Assembly (NCBI GenBank): GCA_024516035.1
Contig: CM044958.1
Coordinates: 46,511,205 to 46,575,204, forward strand
DNA: 64,000 nt
Reading direction: 5' to 3'
Source of the DNA: Bactericera cockerelli
Lineage: Eukaryota > Arthropoda > Insecta > Hemiptera > Triozidae
Below are positions 33,291 through 45,511 of the stretch, one piece after another (positions within the stretch are counted from its first letter, which is position 1; the number at the start of each line of letters is the position of its first letter). The position numbers were made by a program, and so were the translations under genes. The notes under the pieces are model-generated. The model was not told the DNA's origin, did not search any database, and saw nothing but the letters and a program-made list of their open reading frames with translations.

Positions 33291-33534
33291 TTCTAGTTCC
33301 AGAGTCATATTTATCATTTACCTATTTGTTACGTATTTGTTACGTATTCCTTTACGTAAACTTAAAAGGCGTGATTTCTGGAGACCTTTGAGTACTTATT
33401 TTAAAACGAAGTATTTAGTCTTGAACAATATTATTATGTACTATCTTATCATTGTAATAATATTATACATATGTATAAATAAATAAACATCGGTTATACC
33501 CGTCAATTTGTTAAATAAAAAAATAAATGTAATA

Positions 33535-33811
33535 ATATATTATGTGTTGGGCTTACTGCAGGAATAATGGGACTCATCAGTAAGGGTTGGATGGAAGAGA
33601 TTGCTATAGGCAATAACCCCGCCTTTTAGTCAGGACATATTTTTTTATATATATATTTTCTATTCTTTTTCATTTTTATTGTATATATTGTTTCCATTTT
33701 TTCTTTTCTACAAATAAATAATTTGTACTGTACATAATGTCCATTTTTATCTAATAAAGTGTTGTATAATAATAATAATACTGATAGGACAGTATAAATA
33801 AGGCGATATTA
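33535..33811 (+). mobile_element. SINE family C tail split by family H element
   Basis: The flanks 33538-33584 and 33768-33811 are two halves of a family C tail. The ~185 bases between begin 'ggatggaagagattgctata' and end near 'ctaataaagtg', with an AATAAA-type signal. The insert is the same family H found reversed in two TTLL5 introns. Confidence 0.6.
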
Positions 33812-34149
33812 TGTATTGTACCCCTATCAATTATTTTGAAAGATTGAATTACAGGGTTTGGTGGAAGAGTAAGCCAGACTTTAACCTCGCCCCTTGGTTC
33901 ACAACTTATTCTATTATATTCCATGTCCCGTGTTACATTATTTGATGTAGTTTGCCAGTAAAGTATTGCATATTAATAAAAATTATTTCATTCTCGAGCT
34001 CAAGAAGGAAGGGTTGAGAAAAAATGAATTAGTTGTAAAAAAATCATAAAAGTTAAAAAGCAAAATTTTTGCGAAAGAAAACAATAATTATAGAGGTATT
34101 TATTATTATTTCATGTGTATATGTATAATAATAATTTAGTGAAAATGAG
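33812..34149. other. No feature recognised
   Basis: AT-rich, nothing identified. Confidence 0.4.
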
Positions 34150-34348
34150 ACTGCTATCTATGGCGCGTTGAACGCACCAGTTCTCGTAGGATCACCGAAG
34201 TTAAGCAACCTCCAGCAAGGTGAAGACTTCGTGATGGTGGCATTCCGGTCCAACCCAAGCTGGGTGAGGTTCATGTGGGTACCAGGTTTGTAAGTTTCCT
34301 GCCGTGATATGCCCATGCAGTTGAAAGCGGCATTAAACCCACAAAAAA
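34150..34348 (+). mobile_element. SINE with 5S-rRNA-like head (family D)
   Basis: 'gaacgcaccagttctcgtag' and 'gatcaccgaagttaagcaac' match the order and spacing of a 5S rRNA start very closely. The body 'ctgggtgaggttcatgtggg' and tail 'ttaaacccacaaaaaaa' follow. Confidence 0.8.
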
Positions 34349-35060
34349 ATGAGTCCATCATTATTTTATCTTACCTCGTAATTTTTCGCTATAATCCAAT
34401 GGGAGAACAGGAAACGTGTATCCTCTGATGTGTTCAAATCCTCAATCCAACACAAAAAAGCCAGGCAAAAACTATTTCTCCGAGAATGCCTTTACTAACC
34501 ACTGCAAAAACGACGTTACGAATTCTGCAAAGCTTTAATAAAGAATTATTTTCAATATTTATTTTGATTATAATCAACAAACTCGAGAAAAAAATATTCA
34601 CAAAATAAATAAATAAAATCAATGAAAAATCTATCACAAATCACGTGGGCTTTGTTGCAAAAAATCTATCACATTTATTTCTGTTAAATTTATCACTCGT
34701 GACTCTTGTGTGATCACTTAATGGCAAACTAAACGTAACTAAATCAGCTGAATCACATCTCTGGTCTCGTCCATATCTTAGCCCCCCCCCCCCCCCCCTC
34801 TTCCCACCAGCTGGCATGGCCACAGTCTAAATTATATTTTTATCTCATTTCCTAGTTTGTCTTGTTTTTATTTATATTCAAACTACATAAATATATAACA
34901 TAGATATACAATGTACAGTGTGAGTGTACGATGCAATATAGATATACAGTGTGTGCAATGTTCACAGTTTTGTGCACAGCATAAATTCGCCAGTGAAATG
35001 CGACAGGGTTCTGCTGTCGGTGTAATCTTGTACGATTTTCTTGCCCATAAATGCGTAAGC
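34349..35060. other. No gene; poly-C run
   Basis: AT-rich, with a C-run at ~34783-34799. Nothing else identified. Confidence 0.45.
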
Positions 35061-35067
35061 AAGTCAT

Positions 35068-35180
35068 TGTTATCATATTTGTGTTAATCACATTCGTGAT
35101 GTCACAACTACTCAAACTCGCTTTACTAAAAATTTTCGAGTCCGGGAATTGAATCACCAACCTCCAGGTTACGAGTCCGC
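35068..35180 (-). repeat. tRNA-like SINE, family E
   Basis: Body 'tgtgttaatcacattcgtga' and 'aaactcgctttactaaa', B-box-like region 'gaattgaatcaccaac'. Its head continues directly into the tandem array at 35181. Confidence 0.65.
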
Positions 35181-35392
35181 CGCCTTATCGATCAAGCTAC
35201 TGACGTCGGAGCCGCCTTATCGATCAAGCTACTGACGTCGGAGCCGCCTTATCGATCAAGCTACTGACGTCGGAGCCGCCTTATCGATCAAGCTACTGAC
35301 GTCGGAGCCGCCTTATCGATCAAGCTACTGACGTCGGAGCCGCCTTATCGATCAAGCTACTGACGTCGGAGCCGCCTTATCGATCAAGTTCA
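35181..35392. repeat. 32 bp tandem array of a SINE head, 6.6 copies
   Basis: The unit 'cgccttatcgatcaagctac' plus 12 more bases repeats with period 32 and no visible divergence. It is the complement of the 5' (A-box) end of family E, so each unit carries a Pol III A-box-like string. The last copy breaks off at 'atcaag|ttcaccctg'. Confidence 0.85.
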
Positions 35393-35879
35393 CCCTGTAC
35401 ATGTACTCGTAGATAAAGGACAAATCAATGAAACGCCTCCTCATAACCGCCGCCGCCGGGATAGTAATAATAATAATAATAGTGTCGGTGTAGCCCAACA
35501 TGGAGAGAGTAGGATGCATCAGGTCTGCTAAAATCCTCTGGATGGCGAAGACTAACAAGTCTGGTGTCTAGTATTTCTTTGAGCAATGTTTTGTTGTTGA
35601 ATTCTCAAGCAACAAATCCTTGGACTTCATTTACAACAAAATATTTATTTATGTTTCAACACTACATGGCTGTTAACACACGTCACAAAAGTAAAATTAA
35701 TCATAAAAGAGTGAGAATTTTTTGAAATTAGTTCATTCGACAGTAAATATAGCAATAAGAACTCAACTAAAATAATAACACAAAAAGGTAAAGGGCCCAA
35801 GTATACTTTTTGTAGTACAAGTCTAGTATTAGAAAAGGGCCCAATCTCAAGGCTCACAAGTTTGCAAAATCAGAAATAA
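35393..35879. other. No feature recognised
   Basis: AT-rich, with a short (aat)n run near 35466-35480. Nothing identified. Confidence 0.4.
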
Positions 35880-36180
35880 TATGGCTCAGTAGCTGGATCG
35901 ATAAGGCAGCGGACTTGTAACCTGTAGGTCGGTGGTTCAAGTTCCGGAATCAGCGTAGATTTAGTAAAGCTAGTTTGAATAGTTGTGATATCACGAAAGT
36001 GTATTGTGTATGATTGTATTTGTGTTGAATCACAAGGCCTCTTCACAATTTTTGTGGGTAGCGTAGCATTTGTTACCGACCCCGGCAGTCCTAATCTCTT
36101 TTTTGGGGTGGAACGACTAAGAACACAAGTTAGCGGAATCCTTGCCAATGATGCGGTTCTATAAATATAGAGTTTGAATC
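35880..36180 (+). repeat. SINE family E followed by family A-type tail
   Basis: 35880-36005 is family E ('ggctcagtagctggatcgat', 'ggtggttcaagttccgg'). 36020-36070 has the family A tail variant 'cacaaggcctcttcacaatt'. Confidence 0.55.
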
Positions 36181-36468
36181 ATTAACAAAGTTCCAACAAG
36201 CGCCTTAGTGTTTAAGAAAAGAAATGAGTGATAAATAAAAAGAATTAAATAATTCTTGTACCTTAAATATATTATTTATTTAATGAAGGATGTAACACTG
36301 TAATATAGAGTTGTCCTCTGAGAGCCTATCGAAAATAATAAGGTAGATGGAAATTGGACTCACCGGCAGGAACTCAACCACTCGCTAGAACTCACTCACT
36401 TCGACTGCCCGAGGTTTGGTAGTGGTAGTTACTAAGAGCCTCCTGTACTTTTCGAATTCTATTACATC
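36181..36468. other. No feature recognised
   Basis: Short AT-rich stretch; nothing identified except 'actaagagcctcctg', a family A tail scrap near 36433. Confidence 0.4.
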
Positions 36469-36469
36469 A

Positions 36470-36665
36470 TTGCTTCCGAGAAATTTCTAATATTATAGAA
36501 ATCGGAAGTATTGTGTTCGTTTTTGTAAAAAAAAATATTTTTTTGCTCCGATTTCATTTTTTTATATTTGTGCACGTTTCATAACCTTCTGAGCAACTTT
36601 CGTTTTGTGTCCGTCTGTCGGTTTATCGATCCGACGGTCTGTTAAAAATATTCCTTTTTTTAACC
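36470..36665. repeat. Family K fragment (reverse)
   Basis: 'cttccgagaaatttctaata' through 'gtgtccgtctgtcgg', the complement of the right part of the 17670-18423 copy. Confidence 0.6.
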
Positions 36666-36710
36666 AGGTATGTTTGTTTGAAAAAATTAACTTTCATGAA
36701 AATATTAGTT

Positions 36711-36760
36711 ACGCGTGTAAAACACACGTTTAAAACTTTAAACGTGTGTTTTACACGCGT
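36711..36760. repeat. Perfect 24 bp hairpin
   Basis: Arms 36711-36734 and 36737-36760 are exact complements separated by 2 bases. The arm reads 'acgcgtgtaaaacacacg...'. Confidence 0.85.
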
Positions 36761-36991
36761 TTAAAGTTATTGAACTTTCAATGTTATTGAACTTTCAATG
36801 TTCAGAGTCAATCACCCACAACCAATACATATACTCGTTAGGCTAATAATTAGTGAAACTGTTCTTACATAGAACAGTTTTTTTTTCAAACTGTAATTCA
36901 AATGGTATAACATATTTCATTAAAAACGTCTTCTTTCTTCAGTGTGCTCATTACGGATACCACATTTCCTTAGAACAGTTGTGTATAGCTT

Positions 36992-37400
36992 AGCCGTCGC
37001 GCGTCGTGGCGTAACCGTTGTGACTACTGCCCGTAGTCCAGAGATCCTGAGTCCGATTCTCGGTTGGAGCAGATCTTTCACACAGAAATTCTGTTTCCTC
37101 CGACGTAGTTCAGAGATCCTGAGTCCGATTCTCGGTTGGAGCAGATTTTTCACACAGAAATTCTGTTTCCTCCGAACACGTGAGGCTGACATTTCCGGCC
37201 CTACCCAGGCTGGGTGTGGTTAATGTGAGTAGCTGGTACGATTCCCAGCGAATGGAGGGTAAAACCGCCGTCGTCCTGACTATCTTAAATCAGGACGATA
37301 AAACCAAATAGAATCTATCGACATGAAAGGAGCCATAGACATAGGATCCGGCGTTCATAATTATAATCCTCTCACCACCGTGATATATGTATCTGTGCCT
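36992..37400 (+). mobile_element. tRNA-derived SINE, family F, with internal duplication
   Basis: Same body and tail as the copy at 24402. About 70 bases around the B-box ('agagatcctgagtccgattc') are duplicated in tandem (~37033-37100 and ~37103-37175), so the copy has two B-boxes. Confidence 0.75.
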
Positions 37401-37647
37401 ATCGGACGGATATTGAATTATTTCTAATTATTAACAGTTTTGCATATTTTAATATTTCTCCTGGATATCCCTGGACACTGGACATGATGGCAATTCATAT
37501 TCTGGCAGTACTTTGACAAAGTTAAGGCTCGGTCATAAACATATGCAGCGTGATTGGACTGCATGCTGGGTTTAATTTAATCAGGAAAAATCCCCGTTGA
37601 CCTATGACCATTGTATATTACAATTGATAAATATACACATTGTATAC

Positions 37648-38070
37648 ATTTAGCCGTGGCAGAGTGAGTTAGCGCTCTAGGCATTGCACGCATGGTGACC
37701 TGGGTTCGAACCCCAGCGGAGCAGGAATTTTTCTGATCTGTACTTGGATGTTCGGGGTCCACTCATACCTCGTGAGGAAAAATGAGTAGTTACTTGTATG
37801 AGTAACGACCAGTGGTAAGCATTACCATCAGAGTAAAAATAAAATAGTGTTATAGAATAGAAAGAAAAAAAAAAGTAATAGGAAGGGCATCCAGCCGTAA
37901 AAAATGTGCCAAAACCAACCAATCTCAACCATGAGATTGAACAACGTCGACCCTGCTTGAGCGGTATAAGACCGAGTAAAAGAAGAAGAATTCGAAAAGT
38001 AAAGGAGGCTCTTAGTAATGCTGCGCTAACCACAAAATTTGTGAAGAGGACTTGTTCTTCATCACAAATA
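37648..38070 (+). mobile_element. SINE family A interrupted by a LINE 3'-end fragment
   Basis: Head 'gccgtggcagagtgagttag' and 'gggttcgaacccc' are clear. The tail resumes at ~37990 ('aggaggctcttagtaatgct'). Between them, ~37878-37990 matches the LINE-tail-like fragment at 23965 and ends in GAAGAAGAA. Confidence 0.65.
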
Positions 38071-38122
38071 AAATCACCCCCGTCGTAATATGACCTTGAA
38101 GTTTAAAAGGATGAACAATTAC

Positions 38123-38252
38123 TTTTTTTATTTGGGTTTAACGTCGCTATCAACTGCATGGTTATATCACGACGAGGCTGTTACCCTCCATTCGCAGGAA
38201 ACTCACAAACCTGCTACCCACATTAACCTCATCCAGCCTGGGTTGAGCTGGA
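38123..38252 (-). repeat. 5S-type SINE (family D), 3' part only
   Basis: Reversed tail and body from 'gggtttaacgtcgct' to 'cccacattaacctcatccag'. The 5S-like head is missing. Confidence 0.65.
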
Positions 38253-39550
38253 CAAACACTTTGAAACAACACAAACAAACGCAAATAAGAAAACACTTTT
38301 TAGATTAATTTGGGTAGTGTAAATAGAAATCTATTATTGCCATACGCACATTATCTGTGAATAAAAAACCAATCAACCCCGCGTATCTTATCACAAAGCA
38401 TACTCTTCCACTCAACCGAGGAGAAAAGAAAGTTTACACACCTTGAAGATAACCTTCCTCAGGGTTCAGACAAAGGTCACTGGCAGAGTCTATTTCATCT
38501 TCTCCTCAGGGCTCGGTCAAAGGTCAAGGAAAGTTTTTTCCTCGCTTCATCTTATATTTTTTTGTCTCTTGGCTTATAGCTCTTTTGAAATACTTGTAAA
38601 TTTGAACAAACAAAAATCGTAAGTAGCACAAAGAAATACATTTATTTATTATTTTAAAACTTTATTTGCCCCCTTTTCCTTCACCTGGCATTCTTATCTA
38701 ATCATTAATTTATTAAGTATTAATATCTAGGTCAAAAAAAAAAAAAAAAACAATACACCAGCCGTTCGAGATCATTTGAGTCAAAACTCCTTTAGTAGTC
38801 CTCCGCCTTATCGATCAAGCTACTGAGTTCGGTTATAAAGAGTAACTACCTATTATTTTTAGAAAGCCTTACCCTACATTTGGGGGTAAAGCTGATTTTC
38901 CAGGCCCGTTTCTCATGTTTTTGCTCATATCTCAAAAATGATGTGTCGAAACTAAATAATTGTAATGATAAAATTTGTAGACAGTTAAATTACCTATGTA
39001 CAACTTAAATTCTATTCATAATTTCGATTAAACCATTCTGAAATTTTTGATCCTCCAAAAATATTTATGTATAATTATGTAATACCTATAGGTAGGTCTA
39101 GATATAGGTAAATGTATATGTACCTAATACCTTTATGTGTATAATACATCTACCTAGTTATGTATACGTATATATGTATATTATTTTGCCTTGGAAAAAA
39201 ACGCCTTCTTTTTGATCTCTACTGTACGAGGTTGTGTACTGAAAGCAAAAAAATTTTGCACTGAGGCGAGAAGACTGCCTGCTGACGTCAGAATACGCAA
39301 TAATAATTTAATAATTCAGATTATTATTATTATAATAATTATTATTATTATAATACATAAAAAGAATGATGTTAATTATTATTCTTATTATTATTGTTGA
39401 TGATGATGGTAGTGGTAGAACAAATAATAAGAAGACGCTTCAGCAATGCTTGTGGGCGTGTCCTCTAGACATTTCATTTATGTGTATTTCAAATTTTGCA
39501 TTGAGCCCCCCTCTCGTTCACTCTATTTTGTACTGAGTGAAGAAGAAGAA
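38253..39550. other. No gene; AT-rich DNA
   Basis: A family E scrap occurs at ~38800-38835 ('ccttatcgatcaagctac'), an A-run at ~38733 and (att)n runs near 39320-39350. Nothing else recognised. Confidence 0.45.
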
Positions 39551-39554
39551 GTTA

Positions 39555-39690
39555 TTCATATTTGTGTTAATCACAACAACTACTCAAACTAGCTTCAATA
39601 AATGTATACCCTGAAACCAGGACTTGGACCACCAACCTCCCTCCAGGTTACAAGTCCGCCGCCTTATCGATCAAGCTCTGAGTTCGGTTT
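39555..39690 (-). repeat. tRNA-like SINE, family E
   Basis: 'gtgttaatcacaacaactac', 'aggacttggaccaccaacct' and 'gccgccttatcgatcaagc'. Confidence 0.6.
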
Positions 39691-41237
39691 TTGTATTAAT
39701 TGTCTTGTATGTTATCACCTATCACACAATGTGTTCATTATCTATTTTTTTTTTTTTTTAATTTGTGCTTAACTTCGCTTTCAACTGCATGTTTAGAGGT
39801 TTTAGAGATACAAATGATTTAGTATAAATTCTCAAAATTGCACGTGTAACAATCACGAGGAAGTATTGTGTCCATAATTGGCAGTGTATTTTTTTTTCTT
39901 TAGAAAATCAATATTTAGAAAATGACTAACATTTCAATATTAAATTACTTAAAAATCAATATTAAATTATCTCTCAATTCATTCAAGTCCTCTATTCTTC
40001 CTCCTAATTCTCCTAAAGCTTCCTCTATGAATTTTAATGTTCCCTTTCATGCATAATAATTTAACATCTTTATAGACTCGACACTATTTTATCATACAAA
40101 TTATGCCTAATTTATGTCCATCATTTATTCAGGATGTGAAACTGTACGTCATCATTTAATCTTGTATACATATTTTATGTATTCATTGGTTGCTTTTTTT
40201 ACATGTTGAGCGACGTTATTTAGGATTATTATGATTATATTAAGCATAATATGTAATAGTATCATGTATCTATATAATTAATTAATTATGTATATTTTAA
40301 ATTTTCATATGTTGCTTTTATACAAGCTAAATACCTAAACGTGTAGTCTCGTAAAGTTTACGTGATTCTTTCACGACAATTATTATTCACTCATACATAT
40401 TCGCATACATCTTACGTATTTCCTACATACATATAACCATGAATTAATTATGTATTTATTTAATGGATTCATCCAGAAGCTCCAACAATAATGACTCGAT
40501 TATTATTATTAAACATACGTAATCAAGTTTTATTTACAATAAGAATGTATACATGGAATATTTACAAAATGAAATTATTAAAACAAAATTGATTATTAAT
40601 ACCATTCTGGCCATCAGGACCTCATTGTTAAGCACAGCACAAAGACTTTTTTCAATGCCATTCCTTAGATTCGACCCGTGACCTTCGCTTAGAATCTGCT
40701 TTATATGCAGGCTGGATCTCCGGTCTGCCAATCAATATCATACTAATGTGTCAGTATCTACATCACTGAGTGAATCCGTAATAGTTTTTTATTAAACACT
40801 ATAGCGGGCTGCTAAAACTATCGAACTGGGTAAATTTGAAAGAATACCTATTGAAAACCAACTACCCACATTAACTTAACCCAGCCTGAGATGGGCCGAA
40901 AACCTTATTATACCTTAGCTAAGTAGCTAACATAATAATATACAAAGTCTACCCGCAGGTGGAAGAGTAAATACACAAGAGAGCTTTGTATATAATAGTA
41001 TATGGCCGCAGCACCGTATGGTAGCGCAAGCCCGCGATATTTTTTAAAATAATTTTAAATTTCTTTCAATTAATTTTCAAAAAATCTTTTAATTTTAATT
41101 CAAGTTTTAAACTTTTTCTTTTCTTCCTTTCTTCTATTGATATAATAGTATATGAATTATATGTATAGTATATTTTAGTATAATCAAGTTACTATAATAC
41201 TAAAAGTTCCAAGCCGTGCTTTCAAATCAACTTTCAA
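39691..41237. other. No gene; AT-rich DNA
   Basis: Family K scrap at ~39850-39900 and family D scrap at ~39760-39790. No exon seen in this 1.5 kb. Confidence 0.45.
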
Positions 41238-41475
41238 ACACTGAGGGCGCGATTAGCTCAGTGGTTAAGCACTCGCTTGACATGCGGAAGGTCCCAGGTT
41301 TGGTCTTAATTTGGTTACAATTATTTGTAAGGGATACCTTCCGGTGCGCTCGTGTTGACCCAGCACCTAAATGGGAAGTATTGTGTCACTTCTCGCCCAT
41401 CAGAGGATGGTCCGGCTACAACACAGACCACAATACTGTGGCTACGAAATAAAAAAGGCTGTGAAACACTCATCT
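41238..41475 (+). mobile_element. tRNA-derived SINE, family G (reference copy)
   Basis: 'gcgattagctcagtggttaa' is a convincing tRNA A-box region, followed by 'gtcccaggtttggtc'. The body has 'ataccttccggtgcgctcg' and 'aagtattgtgtcacttctcg'; the tail is 'gctacgaaataaaaaaggct'. Confidence 0.75.
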
Positions 41476-41597
41476 TTTTAAAAAAAACTGGCTTTATTAG
41501 AACATGGCCCTTGAAATAAAATAAAATGTCTCAATAATATTATTATTGTAACGCTCCATTACATAACATGTTCGGGAAAGTTTCGAAAGAAAGTATT

Positions 41598-41803
41598 CAT
41601 ATGGATGTGGTTAGGGCGCTAGACTTGTATTGTAAACAATCCAGCGCGAGCGCATGGATCCGTTATCTGTGGATCGGATCCCACCCAATGCCTAGATTTT
41701 TACCCATTTGAGTTCTTCACCACATAATAATAAGACTCTGATGGTCAGGCGGCAGAAAATCTTGCCTGGTTGTTAATTGTTACCTTCCACTAAAGAGCAT
41801 TCT
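41598..41803 (+). mobile_element. tRNA-derived SINE, family B, degraded
   Basis: 'ggttagggcgctagacttgt', 'caccacataataataagact', and 'gttaccttccactaaagagc' at the end. Confidence 0.6.
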
Positions 41804-42084
41804 TATATTTATGATTATGTAGCAGAGAGACATCACACTTCCTTATAGGACAAGGATGTGGAGGACTCACTACTAGACCTGCATGCTATTCCACATATCT
41901 GGCAGGCGGCTCCTGTCCTTTGGTTCTAGTGCCAAAACCAGATGGACAGGTCGTATATCTATCCGCCATCTTTAATATATACAGGATACACCAAGATTTC
42001 GTAACTATTTTCAACATTTTAAACATCAACATTGTGATACCTATGTGAGTGGAAGGTGACGTTAAAAAGAGCATCTTATTTTTT

Positions 42085-42325
42085 TATTTTGGGTTTGAAC
42101 GTCGCTTTCGACTGCATGTTCACATCACGAGGGGAATTTTACCCTCCATTCGCTGGAAACCCACAAACCATCTACTCAAATTAACCTTACCCAACCTGAG
42201 TGGGGCCAAGAATAGCCGGCATCATGAGGGTTCCAATTTGAATGGTGGCTCATCCAAGTCCTAACCTCACTGGACGTTGCTTAACTTTAGTGACAGAACG
42301 AGCATTGGTGTATTCAACGTGCCAT
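42085..42325 (-). mobile_element. SINE with 5S-rRNA-like head (family D)
   Basis: Reversed: tail 'gggtttgaacgtcgc', body 'cccaacctgagtggggcc', and a 5S-like head with 'gtcactaaagttaagcaacg' on the minus strand. Confidence 0.65.
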
Positions 42326-42392
42326 CGACGCTGGTAAATAAAAAGCATTATCAGTAACATCTTACTTAATAATGGTAAATACTGTAACATGT

Positions 42393-42512
42393 GACCGATC
42401 TTGATCGATAAGGGGGCGCACTTGTAACCTGGAGGTCGGTGGCACAAGTCCCGGATTAAGCGTAGATTTAGGAAAGCGAGTTTGTGTAGTTGTGATAACA
42501 CGAAAGTGATGA
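42393..42512 (+). repeat. tRNA-like SINE, family E
   Basis: 'accgatcttgatcgataagg', 'ggaggtcggtggcacaagtc', 'gttgtgataacacgaaagtg'. Confidence 0.6.
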
Positions 42513-44109
42513 ACAGAAATACTCGTATGATAATTCTTTTTATTAATACCGTAACATGTGGTACGGAATTTCGTTACATCCTGTACCTAGGTACTTGAAG
42601 AACTTTATTGCTTTGATCTTTCAGAATGTGAAATATTGTAACATACGGGGAATAAGGAAACTGGGTTTTACTGAATATGTTCGTGACTAGTGGTGAGACC
42701 GGTGAGTCACACAACTCTTCTTATAGTATTGGTTGTACACATGAAGAGAAGGAGAAAGTTATGAAATCTGTGCTAACCACAATCGAATTTTATTATACAT
42801 TTTGAAACGGAACAGAGCGAATAGTCTTAATGAAATGCACTCTTTCTCTCAAAATGTAAACAAACATAGGAACATCCGTTTCTTCAAAAAGAACAGAGTC
42901 CCCGACTGGGTTCTTTTAGGAGAAACGGATGGTTCTAGTTTCTGATTGGTTCTCATTCTGCGTCCTTTTGACAATGGAATATTAAATGAGAGCGCCAAAT
43001 TTTGAATCTGCATTTTAAATTAATTTTTGAAATGAGATGAGCTAAGAACCAATCAGAGAAGACCTACACAAATACAGCTGATTACAGAAATTTCACTTCT
43101 ATTGATCTCTGAAATGATCTTGTTATGTTTTCTTTAACTTCAACCAATCAAATGCCCCAAACATGTAAATATGCTCATGCTGTTCCGGTTAAAAATTTAT
43201 AATAAAATTCAGCTTTACCAAGTAAAATTGCCACTAACAATTTATTCCGTCCCTGAAACATTTGAACATTCGCCGTCGCGTCGTTACACTGAAAATTGCA
43301 GAAAATATGAGACGTAGGTGTACAATAAACACCATTGACACGATAAATTACTTATCATGTCATGAGATTTGTGTTGATGTAACTACAAGACAAAAATAAG
43401 TAGCGTGGGGGAGGGAGTATAATAAACGAATGGCACAAAAAAAAATTATCGGAGCATTTTTTCTAAGGGATCACTTGCACGCATCTATGTATATTAGTGG
43501 CCCAATCGAAAGAGGTCTATTCTTTTCAAATTTTCTACCATTTCTAGCCTTTTTTTGTGAATTCTGATAATACGAAACGATTTCTGAAAAAATTCCAAGG
43601 ATTCAGAAGAAGACCGCCAGGGATATAAAAAAAAATGTTAAAAAAAAGTTCCATAACAACGTGCAGACTGAAAAATCCAACTGGGTAAATACATATGACG
43701 TCACAGTTACAAAACAGCTTTTTTCCGATCAGGCAATTTTATTAGTCTATTAAAGGTCTTTGTAGCTCTTTCTTCGTGGTTTTGATGGTGGAAATGGCTT
43801 TTACTGGTAATTTTACAATAGAATCAGACATTTTCTAAACATATTTTTCCATTTGCAAGTGACCCATTACAAAAACGAACAAAATAATATTAGATACTAT
43901 CGGAAGTAATCTTATCGTCTAAATTTTGGGGTGATGAAGCAAGCCTAAGTGCGCTAAAAGTTCTCAATATTTTAGAGAATTTTATAACTTTTTAGCAATA
44001 TAACTTTTTTCATACAACATTTTTTAAAACCGACACTCATGATTTTTTTTTAATTTTTAATTTTTTGAAAAGATAGTTGTGCCACAGAACCGCTTTCGCA
44101 TTACTTCTG
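42513..44109. other. No gene; AT-rich DNA
   Basis: No exon recognised in 1.6 kb. A family K-like scrap lies near 43870-43910. Confidence 0.4.
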
Positions 44110-44515
44110 TGCACTTTACCTTTACATCCATGCCATTCCGGTCAGAATTCTCCGCTCTAGCCGGGTCAGCAGCCAATGCTCTTAACCACTGAGCCAAGGA
44201 GTCGGCTCATTATTCTATATACTTCCTTTTCTAGCTAAGACCTAAGTTATTCTGCAATGGTTTCCATGTATCATTAAAATCATAAAAATTCTGCAATTCT
44301 TTCCATGTATCATTAAAATCAAACAAGTTAAATTATATAACGCGAAATTGAAATCTATAGCTTTCAATACTTACCTTATTATAAATTCTGCATTGCTTCT
44401 ATAATTATTACAATTTATTTTGTTGTTGTGAAAATCATACGAATTCTGCCATGGTTTCCTCGCATCATTAAAATCAAAAAAATTCTGCCATGCTCCTATT
44501 TTTATGACCCACATA
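44110..44515. repeat. tRNA-like SINE head scrap and ~40 bp imperfect repeats
   Basis: 44125-44210 holds a reversed tRNA-like head ('gctcttaaccactgagccaa'). 44250-44500 has four imperfect copies of 'attctgccatggtttcc...catcattaaaatca'. Confidence 0.5.
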
Positions 44516-45294
44516 AAATCGATCAATGCGATACACAAAGCGACCATTATCATAAAAATTCAAGACGAAACTCAAGAGAGAAAAAAAAACTCAAGAATAC
44601 ATTAAATGACAAAACTCCACAGCAAGAAGAATACATTAAAGAAAGCGAAATGTCTGTTCTTACTGCTGTATCAATTGTACCTTGTACCCACCAACATAAT
44701 ATTCTCCTTAGAACATTCTGTGTGTGTCAGCCAACGTTTCAGCTATACGAGTATATCGTTGGCAGACTTTTCTCTAAAGGAAGAACAAAATCACCATCTT
44801 TTTCATGGTTCGACCATTTTCATTTTGAAAGTTCGTTGAACAGTTGAAGCTATTTTAAGTTTTCCTTGTCCTTTAAAAGTTTTTAACATTGTGAAAGTTT
44901 TTAACAAAAGTTTTTAACATTTCATAATATTCATGCTTTTGAAACTGTATTACTGAAAGCTTTTTTTAAAATACTGTCCCGTTGTTCCCCAATAACGTAA
45001 ATAAACTGGTGTGACATCACACGAAGTCAAATTCCGCCACTCGTGACTCAACGGGTACAGTTAACGAGAAACTTATATCATATTCGTAAAAAAAATGGAT
45101 TTGTACCGATATTAAGAAATCTGTAAAGTGAGATCTCTTTACCCAAAACCTGCATCGGATTATATCAGTGTAGGATGTAAGAGCTTTTTCCATCAACTTT
45201 TTCACCTTAAAGTAATCTTAAAATAAGTCTCTCTACAGGACTATAAACAGAGACTAGTCAACCCTAACAAGCTAGGCTAGCTTGCAGTTCCCCA
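44516..45294. other. No feature recognised
   Basis: A 139-codon plus-strand frame (44428-44847) begins in the repeats above and has no recognisable features. Confidence 0.35.
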
Positions 45295-45511
45295 AGGGTT
45301 TATTGCATGCACCGGTTCTCGTAGGATCACCGAGGTTAAGCAACGTACAGCGAGGTGAAGCCTTCGTGATGCTAATAGCATTCTGTTCCAACTCAGGCTG
45401 GGTGAGGTTAATGTGGGTAGCAGGTTTGTGAGTCTCTTGCGAATGGAGGGTAACACCCCCGTCGTGATATGACCATGTAGTTGAAAGCGACGTTAAACCC
45501 AAATTAAAAAA
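45295..45511 (+). mobile_element. SINE with 5S-rRNA-like head (family D), near full length
   Basis: 'gcaccggttctcgtaggatc' and 'accgaggttaagcaacg' follow 5S. Then comes 'aggctgggtgaggttaatg', 'cccccgtcgtgatatgacc' and tail 'gacgttaaacccaaatt'. Confidence 0.8.

Noticed and set aside
34150..34240. 5S rRNA gene
   Set aside because: Only the first ~100 bases resemble 5S, with changes in conserved positions, and the element continues into a repeated SINE body.
35181..35392. Possible CRISPR array
   Set aside because: Repeats are contiguous with no unique spacers and derive from a SINE head; the context is eukaryotic.
41238..41320. Functional tRNA gene
   Set aside because: The A- and B-box-like strings are good, but no complete cloverleaf can be folded and the sequence continues into a SINE body and tail found elsewhere. 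The same holds for all other tRNA-like heads.
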